20,940 bases of DNA from UBA1479 sp963972065 (GTDB lineage: Bacteria > Pseudomonadota > Alphaproteobacteria > Rhodospirillales > Casp-alpha2). The translations under genes were made by a program, and so were the position numbers. Below, piece by piece: positions 15,634 through 20,940 of the stretch. The notes under the pieces were generated by a model. It saw only the letters and a list, made by a program, of their open reading frames with translations. It was not told the DNA's origin and did not search any database. How positions within the stretch are numbered: position 1 is the first letter of the stretch; every line of letters begins with the position of its first letter. Location: NCBI GenBank assembly GCA_963972065.1, contig CAXAVJ010000063.1, positions 1 to 20,940 on the forward strand, read 5' to 3'.

Positions 15634-16992
15634 TTAGGACTTAGGATTCAGGATGGCGTCGACAAGCTGTGCCGACAGGCCCGTGTAGCGCGCCGGGTCA
15701 AGCAGGATATCCAGTTCCTCGGCGGTCATGATCTCCGCCACACGGGCGTCTTCCAGCAACAGGTCACGGAACACCTTGCCCTGTTCGAAGGCCGTCATGG
15801 CCGCTTCGTAGACCACGTCATGGGCCGTGTTACGGCCGATGGTCTCGCCCAGTTTCATCATCACCGCCTCGGACAGCAGCAGACCGCCGGTCAGGTCCAG
15901 GTTGCGGCGCATGTTGTCGGCCCGCACAGTCAGCCCGCCGGTAACCATCACCGCCTTGCGCAGCGCCGATTCCGTCAGACAGCTGACCCGCGGCACGAAA
16001 TCCCGTTCGACCTGGTTGGCGACCTTGTCCCGTTCGTGGTCGGCGATCATGCTTTCGAAGGCCGGCGGCACGCAGGCCCAGGCCAGGCGAACGATGCCCT
16101 GGGTAACCTCGCAGATCGCCGGGTTGCGTTTCTGCGGCATGGTTGAGGATCCGACCTTGCCCGGCTTGTGCGGTTCCTCCAACTCGGCCGCTTCCGTGCG
16201 CTGCAGGGTCGCGACCTCGCGGACGATGCGGCCCATGGTGCCGGCGATGCTGGCCAGCACGGCCGCGTATTCGGTGAACCGGTCCTTGGCGACGTGCCAG
16301 GAAATCGCCGGCGCACCGAGCCCCAGGTCGGCCATCATGCGGGCTGCCACTTCGGGCCCCTTCTCGCCGACCGCCGCATGGGTGCCGACGGCGCCGGAGA
16401 ACTGACCGACAAGAACCCGCGCGGCCATCTGGTCCAGGCGTTCGCGCTGGCGGCGGATTTCGTCGATCCAGACCGCGACCTTGTAGCCGAAGGTGATCGG
16501 CAGGGCCTGCTGGCCATGGGTGCGTCCGGCCATCGGTGTGTCGCGGTGATCCCGGGCCAGTTTGACGCAATTGGCTTCGAGTTCACCCAAGCCGTCGCGG
16601 ATCAATGCCACCGCGTCCTTCATCTGCAACACCAAGCCGGTGTCCATAACGTCCTGAGTGGTCGCCCCCCAATGGACGTATTCGCCGGCCTTCTTGTCGC
16701 CCTGGGCTTCGCATTGCGCGGCCATGGCGCGGACCAACGGCACGATGGGATGGCTGGTACGGGCCATTTCGTCACGGATCGCATCGAAATCGTACAGCGA
16801 CATGTCGGCCGCCTTGGTGATCTGCGCGGCCGCACTTTCTGGAATGATGCCGAGGGCCGCTTCGGCGCGGGCCAAGGCCGCTTCCATGTCGAGAAATTTC
16901 TGCAGGGTCGCGGTGTCGTCGAAGGCCGCGCGCATGGCGGGGGTGGAAAACTGGTCGCGGTAAAGGACGCTGTCGATGCCGGAAACGGCCAT
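15634..16992 (-). CDS. Fumarase/aspartase-superfamily lyase (adenylosuccinate lyase / carboxymuconate cycloisomerase-like)
   Basis: The superfamily removes or rearranges groups on succinyl-type substrates by beta-elimination. All three signature regions are present: HWGATTQD (107-114), GRTHGQQALP with the catalytic histidine (156-165) and the mobile loop GSSTMPQKRNP with the catalytic serine (281-291). At 452 residues the length suits both adenylosuccinate lyase and 3-carboxy-cis,cis-muconate cycloisomerase (PcaB). The opening (SVLYRDQFSTPAMRAAFDD) looks more PcaB-like than PurB-like, and no protocatechuate or purine genes are nearby, so the substrate is left open. The start is well supported: AGGAGG (17006-17001) stands 8 bases before the ATG. 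uvrB follows on the same strand after 84 bases. Confidence 0.85.
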   Translation of the reverse strand: MAVSGIDSVLYRDQFSTPAMRAAFDDTATLQKFLDMEAALARAEAALGIIPESAAAQITKAADMSLYDFDAIRDEMARTSHPIVPLVRAMAAQCEAQGDKKAGEYVHWGATTQDVMDTGLVLQMKDAVALIRDGLGELEANCVKLARDHRDTPMAGRTHGQQALPITFGYKVAVWIDEIRRQRERLDQMAARVLVGQFSGAVGTHAAVGEKGPEVAARMMADLGLGAPAISWHVAKDRFTEYAAVLASIAGTMGRIVREVATLQRTEAAELEEPHKPGKVGSSTMPQKRNPAICEVTQGIVRLAWACVPPAFESMIADHERDKVANQVERDFVPRVSCLTESALRKAVMVTGGLTVRADNMRRNLDLTGGLLLSEAVMMKLGETIGRNTAHDVVYEAAMTAFEQGKVFRDLLLEDARVAEIMTAEELDILLDPARYTGLSAQLVDAILNPKS

Positions 16993-17066
16993 GGGGTATT
17001 CCTCCTGGAGGCGTGGTTTCTTATTGAGAAGGCCGCCATGTTAGGGGGAACCGCGGGCAAGGTTAA

Positions 17067-17687
17067 TCAGAATCGCTTTTCCGCCGTGACGATCAGGCGC
17101 AGCGGCCCGCCCGGCGTCCAATCTTCGAACGGATAGCAGGTGATCAGGGTCAACAGGTTTGCCTCCGGATGCAACATGACCTGTTCGGTTCGCGTGTCGA
17201 TGACCCGGCGCTCGACGATGCGGTAGCCGCTTTTGGCGCCCGACGGCTGTTCGATCCCGATCAGGTCGCCGACCTCTGCGTTCTTCAGATAGGCGAAATG
17301 GGTGTCGCGGTGGGCCGAGACGACGCTGTGCCCCGGTTGCCCCGGCAGGGCCGTGCCGTCGACATGACCGGGCCCGAAGGCGAGCGTGCTGCCCGATGCC
17401 CCGGCGAGCACGATGTTCGATCCCCCCAGCCGCGCGATGCCGAGCTTCGCCAAGGGCGTCATATCGGCCCAGGGCCAAGGCCGGGCAAGCACGCTCGAGG
17501 GGGCTTGGTTGGCCCGCGACCGGTCCCAGGCATGCGCCAGCAGCATCTGCGCCGCCCAGGCCTTGGCCGGGATATAGGCACCCCAGGCAAAAAGACCCAG
17601 GCCGGCGGCGGCCACAAGGACAGCCGCCGACCTGGAAGGTGCCTTGGAGGCAGGGAGCAAACGCGAAATATGGGCGGCCAGGGCCAT
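17067..17687 (-). CDS. Class GN sortase (Gram-negative transpeptidase)
   Basis: Sortases cut a C-terminal sorting signal and join the protein to an acceptor amine; this branch occurs in proteobacteria with usually one dedicated target. The 206-residue protein has one N-terminal membrane helix (about 20-38, AAVLVAAAGLGLFAWGAY) and then a sortase beta-barrel. The catalytic triad is visible: His126 in VVSAHRDTH, Cys184 in TLITC and Arg197 in GGPLRLIV. The start at 17687 overlaps the stop of the upstream VIT/VWA gene by one base (TGATG), indicating translational coupling. An in-frame start far upstream at 18002 would only add a shadow of that gene. The coupled gene encodes the expected substrate. 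What the target is attached to in a Gram-negative cell is not known to me. Confidence 0.93.
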   Translation of the reverse strand: MALAAHISRLLPASKAPSRSAAVLVAAAGLGLFAWGAYIPAKAWAAQMLLAHAWDRSRANQAPSSVLARPWPWADMTPLAKLGIARLGGSNIVLAGASGSTLAFGPGHVDGTALPGQPGHSVVSAHRDTHFAYLKNAEVGDLIGIEQPSGAKSGYRIVERRVIDTRTEQVMLHPEANLLTLITCYPFEDWTPGGPLRLIVTAEKRF

Positions 17688-20071
17688 CAGTCGGCGCCTT
17701 CCGGACCCCGGCGGCGGCGCGGCCGCGGGCCGCGCCAGCCGAGGGCGAGAATGGCCAGCGCGGCAATCACGAACAGCGCACCGAGCCCCATGTAGGCATG
17801 GGCCGGGGTCGCCGTCTGGGGAGTGGCCGCCAACGGCGTGCCGGAACCAGCGGCGGCGAGATGAGCGCGCATGGCCGGGTCCGTCCGGTCGAAGGCCAGG
17901 GTCGCGGCCTGTCCGGCGGGCATCGGGGTTGCCGGCGCCATGGTCTTTTGTAGGCTCGGCACAGGTGCTGCGGGGGTGCCTTCCAGGCCCCCACGGTCCC
18001 AACCCGCCGGCAGGTTGACCGGCACCTGGGCCGCCGCAAGCGGTGTGCCGGCAGGGCGCGACGGCGCGGTTTCCAGATCAACGGCAACTAGGCTGGTGAA
18101 CTTGCTGACCAGGCCCAGGGCCAACGCCGTATCGACGATTTCCCGGCGGATTTCGACCCGGGCGGCGTCAGCGTCCTTGGGTTCGAGATGCAGGCTGGCC
18201 GTCCGCATGTTGGCCATCAATTGGCGGATCTTCTCGCGGCCCCACAGGCTCGCCACGCCGGGTGCCGGGGCACCGCCTGTGATGGTCACCGACTGTTCCC
18301 AGAAACGCCCGCCCAGGCGACCCGAGACCTTCATCTCCGGCCCCGCCCCGTTCAGCTTCATCAGCGCAACCAGGGGCTCACCCGCATAAAGATCCGGCAG
18401 AGGCCGGGGCCAGACCTCGACCGAATGGACGCCGCCCTGCGGCCAGGTCAGGGCCACGTCGGTCAACGCCGGGCGTTCCAACTTGAGGAACAATTCGGCC
18501 ATGCGTTCCTTGATCTCGCCGGCGGCCTGGATGAACGTATAGCTACCGCGCCCGGCGCGGGCGGCGCGGGTCATCAGAAAGCCGTTGGGTGCCGATCCGA
18601 TGCCGACCGTGAACAGCCGCGCATCGCCGATGCGCCCGTTGATCAGGGACAGCAGGCGATCCTCGTCGCCGATGGCGCCGTCGGTGATCAGCACGATCTG
18701 CTTGAGGCGCGACCGGGTTCCCTGCCCCGTGTCCTCGGCCGGGCCGTGCACGCCGGCCAGCGCCGCCGTGACGGCGTTGACGATTTCCGTGCCGCCTTCG
18801 GCCTGCAATCCCCGCACATAGACCTGGGCGCGGGCCACGGCCGCCGCGTCGGCGGCGACCGGCAGGGGTGTTAGATCCGAATAGCCCGAGGCGAAGCGGA
18901 TGACGCGGAAGCGGTCAGCCAGGGTCAAGCGGTCGAGCGCCATGGCCAGGGCCTCTTTGGCCTGGGTCAAAGAGACGCCCTTCATGGACCCGGACGTATC
19001 GAGGACGAAGGTCACATCGCGGGCCGGTCGCGGCAGGGCGAGCCCGGCGCCGCCGGACACGGGCGGCATCAACATCAACAAACCGTAGGTGTCCCCGGCC
19101 GTCTTTTCCCAGAAGAACCCGGCCTGGGGGCCCGCCCCCGCCTCGGCCGGGGCCCAACGCAAGACGAAATCGCGGTCGGCGGGCACGGCGTCACCGTTAA
19201 GCCGCACCACGGCCCGTCCATCTTCCGGCCGCGTCACGGTGATGTCGTGGCCGGGGCTGGTGACCTTGCCGATGTCGAAGCCGGCGGCGATGGCGACCTG
19301 AAGGGTTACCGGATTGCCCTTGCCCGCGTCCGCCTCACGCAGCGGCGGCGTGATTTTGGAGGCATCGGGCACCACATCCGTGTCCCGGGCCCAGCCGGCC
19401 CCACCCGCGAAGTTCACGGGATGGGCCTGACCGGGGATATAGCGCGGTCCCACAACCAACGGCAGGCGCAGGGTGAACTGCCCGTCCCGAAAGGCCAGTC
19501 GTTCCTGAAATTCGATGGCGACGGTGACTTCCTCGCCTGGACCCAGGTTGGCGACGGCGGTGGTGAAGATGTTGGGCCGCTGCTGTTCGACCAGGGATGC
19601 CCGGCGCCCCATGCTCTTGGCTGCCGTGTACAGACGCCGTGCCTCGGCCCGTTCCTTGATAACGCCTTCGGTCACGCGCCCGCCGACGGTCATCCTCAAG
19701 CGGTCGACGGCGCTGTCCGGCGGCAGGGGATAGGTGTAGATGGCTTCGGTCCAGCGCGCCGTCGGATTGCGGAAGCGGTGGGTGACGGCATAGCGGGCGA
19801 TCAGGCCTGAAACCTGGACCTTGATGTCCGTGCCCAGCAGCGGCACGACCCGCACCCGGGCGGCACCGTCTTCATCGTGTCCCCCGCCATCCCCGGCCGG
19901 CAGGAACAGGCCGCCCAGGTCCATGGCCGCCGCCGGCACAACTGCCGGCCGGGCGGTCGGGCCATCGGCCCGCGCCGATGACGTCGCCATGGCGGTCATC
20001 AGAACCAGGGTAACGGCCAAAGCCAAGGGAAAGGCCCACCAACGGCGGCCGATGACGGTGACGATAGGCAT
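17687..20071 (-). CDS. Sortase target protein with VIT and VWA domains (marine proteobacterial type)
   Basis: The 794-residue protein has a signal peptide (about 1-35, core FPLALAVTLVLMTAMA), a VIT domain (about 75-205, with NPTARWTEAIYTYPLPPDSAVDRL), and a von Willebrand A domain (about 350-530) with the metal site DTSGSMKG (Asp358, Ser360, Ser362) and LITDGAIGDE. A Pro/Ala-rich stalk follows, then a C-terminal sorting region: TPQTA (750-754), a hydrophobic segment (758-778) and the basic tail RGPRPRRRR. This layout matches the family known as the marine proteobacterial sortase target. The expected LPXTG is degenerate, with Thr for Leu and Ala for Gly. GGGAGGGAA lies 7 bases before the ATG. 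It shares an operon with the sortase, which starts at its stop codon. Confidence 0.92.
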   Translation of the reverse strand: MPIVTVIGRRWWAFPLALAVTLVLMTAMATSSARADGPTARPAVVPAAAMDLGGLFLPAGDGGGHDEDGAARVRVVPLLGTDIKVQVSGLIARYAVTHRFRNPTARWTEAIYTYPLPPDSAVDRLRMTVGGRVTEGVIKERAEARRLYTAAKSMGRRASLVEQQRPNIFTTAVANLGPGEEVTVAIEFQERLAFRDGQFTLRLPLVVGPRYIPGQAHPVNFAGGAGWARDTDVVPDASKITPPLREADAGKGNPVTLQVAIAAGFDIGKVTSPGHDITVTRPEDGRAVVRLNGDAVPADRDFVLRWAPAEAGAGPQAGFFWEKTAGDTYGLLMLMPPVSGGAGLALPRPARDVTFVLDTSGSMKGVSLTQAKEALAMALDRLTLADRFRVIRFASGYSDLTPLPVAADAAAVARAQVYVRGLQAEGGTEIVNAVTAALAGVHGPAEDTGQGTRSRLKQIVLITDGAIGDEDRLLSLINGRIGDARLFTVGIGSAPNGFLMTRAARAGRGSYTFIQAAGEIKERMAELFLKLERPALTDVALTWPQGGVHSVEVWPRPLPDLYAGEPLVALMKLNGAGPEMKVSGRLGGRFWEQSVTITGGAPAPGVASLWGREKIRQLMANMRTASLHLEPKDADAARVEIRREIVDTALALGLVSKFTSLVAVDLETAPSRPAGTPLAAAQVPVNLPAGWDRGGLEGTPAAPVPSLQKTMAPATPMPAGQAATLAFDRTDPAMRAHLAAAGSGTPLAATPQTATPAHAYMGLGALFVIAALAILALGWRGPRPRRRRGPEGAD
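17810..17824 (-). other. Non-canonical sorting motif TPQTA in the sortase target
   Basis: The five codons ACT CCC CAG ACG GCG stand where the family has LPXTG, four residues before the hydrophobic segment. Pro, Gln and Thr keep their positions; the first and last residues differ. The hydrophobic helix and basic tail after it are intact. Confidence 0.6.
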
Positions 20072-20087
20072 GGCGCACTTCCCTCCC

Positions 20088-20329
20088 GGCGGGGTTCCGC
20101 CTTATGCGGTTCGGCATGGCCGCCCCGAATGCCTGTGATCCAGGGGGCGGCGGCTCAGCGCATTGAAGGGGGGGAGTACGGCGGCCCTAGGGTTCACCCA
20201 AGACCATTTGGAGGCAGCTAGGCCGCGATTTCGCCACAGTTTCCACGCGGCGGAAAATGTTCCGTTCCCGGGCTTCAACATGGCCCCAAAACGATCTACT
20301 TTACGCGCCACCCAGAGGGAAGCGGGTTG
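20088..20329. other. Divergent intergenic region without a recognisable gene
   Basis: The region separates the sortase-target gene (-) from the sulfhydrylase gene (+) and must hold both promoters, but I found no convincing -35/-10 pair. Small inverted repeats such as CGGAA-AATG-TTCCG (near 20250) and the CCTAGG site are visible. No SAM-type riboswitch core was recognised despite the methionine-pathway gene downstream. The open frames crossing it look like chance. Confidence 0.5.
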
Positions 20330-20343
20330 AAGGAGATATCCCC

Positions 20344-20940
20344 ATGCATAAAAACACAATCTGCCTGCACCACGGCTACCGCGCCGATCCGGCAACCAAT
20401 TCCGTCGCCGTGCCGATCTATCAGACCACGTCCTATCAGTTCGACGACACCGCCCATGCGGCCCGTCTGTTCGGACTGGAGGAACTGGGCAATATCTATT
20501 CCCGCATCATGAATCCAACCTGCGACGTGCTGGAACAGCGCATGGCCGCCTTCGAAGGCGGTGTCGCGGCGCTTGCCGTATCATCTGGCCAGGCGGCATC
20601 GGCCATGTCCGTACAGAACATCGCCCAGGCCGGCGACAATATCGTCGTGTCGACGGATATTTACGGCGGCACCTGGAACCTGTTCGCCAACACCCTCAAG
20701 ACCATGGGCATCGAAGCCCGCTTCGTCGATCCGGCGGACCCGGAAAATTTCCGCCGCGCCACCGACGACAAGACCCGCGCCTATTACGGTGAAACCCTGG
20801 CCAACCCCAAACTGCGGGTGTTTCCCATCGCCGCCGTCGCGGCCATCGGCCGTGAACTGGGCGTGCCGTTGATCATCGACAACACGGCAGCACCGCTCCT
20901 GTGCCACCCGTTCGAACACGGTGCCGCGATCATCGTCTAT
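20344..20940 (+). CDS. metY: O-acetylhomoserine sulfhydrylase-like PLP enzyme (3' end outside window)
   Basis: The Cys/Met metabolism PLP-dependent family makes homocysteine from O-acetyl- or O-succinylhomoserine and sulfide, or performs related eliminations. The first 199 codons are present and open to the window end. Features seen are the N-terminal NTICLHHGYRADPATNSVAVPIYQTTSYQFDD, the conserved YSRIMNPTCDVLEQRMAAFEGG, the cofactor-phosphate region VSSGQAA, IYGGTWNLF, and IIDNTAAPLLCHPFEHG, where the Asp binds the PLP ring nitrogen. The PLP lysine lies beyond the window. The residues GNIYSRIMNPT and the spacing favour MetY (O-acetylhomoserine type) over MetB/MetC, though MetZ is possible. 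AAGGAG (20330-20335) stands 8 bases before the ATG, a strong ribosome site. Confidence 0.88.
   Translation, partial: MHKNTICLHHGYRADPATNSVAVPIYQTTSYQFDDTAHAARLFGLEELGNIYSRIMNPTCDVLEQRMAAFEGGVAALAVSSGQAASAMSVQNIAQAGDNIVVSTDIYGGTWNLFANTLKTMGIEARFVDPADPENFRRATDDKTRAYYGETLANPKLRVFPIAAVAAIGRELGVPLIIDNTAAPLLCHPFEHGAAIIVY

Noticed and set aside
17688..18002. Longer sortase start at 18002
   Set aside because: The added 105 residues are Arg/Pro/Gly-rich shadow of the VIT/VWA gene in another frame; the membrane anchor begins directly after ATG 17687.
20140..20343. SAM-II or other SAM riboswitch in front of the sulfhydrylase gene
   Set aside because: I could not find the conserved pseudoknot words or any SAM-I/SAM-IV core; only small unrelated inverted repeats are present.

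Overview
The window is GC-rich (about 60-65% by eye) and looks chromosomal, from an alphaproteobacterium. The best guess is Rhodospirillales or a marine relative. Three things point there: the F1 ATP-synthase operon stands alone as atpHAGDC directly behind priA with no F0 genes attached; there is a CtrA-type site; and there is a Gram-negative 'class GN' sortase with its target, a pair reported mainly from marine proteobacteria.

Layout. 1-1627: 3' part of priA (+). 1628-1882: leader with several inverted repeats. 1883-6814: atpH-atpA-atpG-atpD-atpC (+), closed by a strong intrinsic terminator. 6935-7186: a 252-bp MITE-like element with 26-bp perfect terminal inverted repeats; it carries no transposase and sits exactly on the stop codon of the next gene. 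7183-8865 (-): a TpsB/ShlB-type outer-membrane transporter. 8866-9113: a very AT-rich divergent promoter region with a perfect CtrA box. 9114-13339 (+): an exported FecR-domain protein with C-terminal repeats, a CHASE2-PAS histidine kinase, a SixA-type phosphohistidine phosphatase and a 64-residue membrane protein. 13357-15549 (-): uvrB. 15634-16992 (-): a fumarase/aspartase-superfamily lyase. 17067-20071 (-): a class GN sortase translationally coupled to its VIT/VWA target. 20344-end (+): the start of an O-acetylhomoserine sulfhydrylase-like PLP enzyme, cut by the window edge.

How the parts may work together. The housekeeping blocks (priA, atp, uvrB) are ordinary. The accessory interest lies in two cell-envelope modules. 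The first is the FecR / CHASE2-kinase / TpsB cluster around the AT-rich, CtrA-box promoter. It could be an envelope-sensing signalling unit, with SixA just downstream as a possible phosphorelay antagonist. No response regulator and no TpsA exoprotein is encoded nearby. The second is the sortase-target pair, whose sorting signal reads TPQTA where LPXTG is expected, followed by a normal hydrophobic segment and basic tail.

The functional grouping of the first module is inference from gene order. The individual domain calls rest on visible motifs. No database search was possible.
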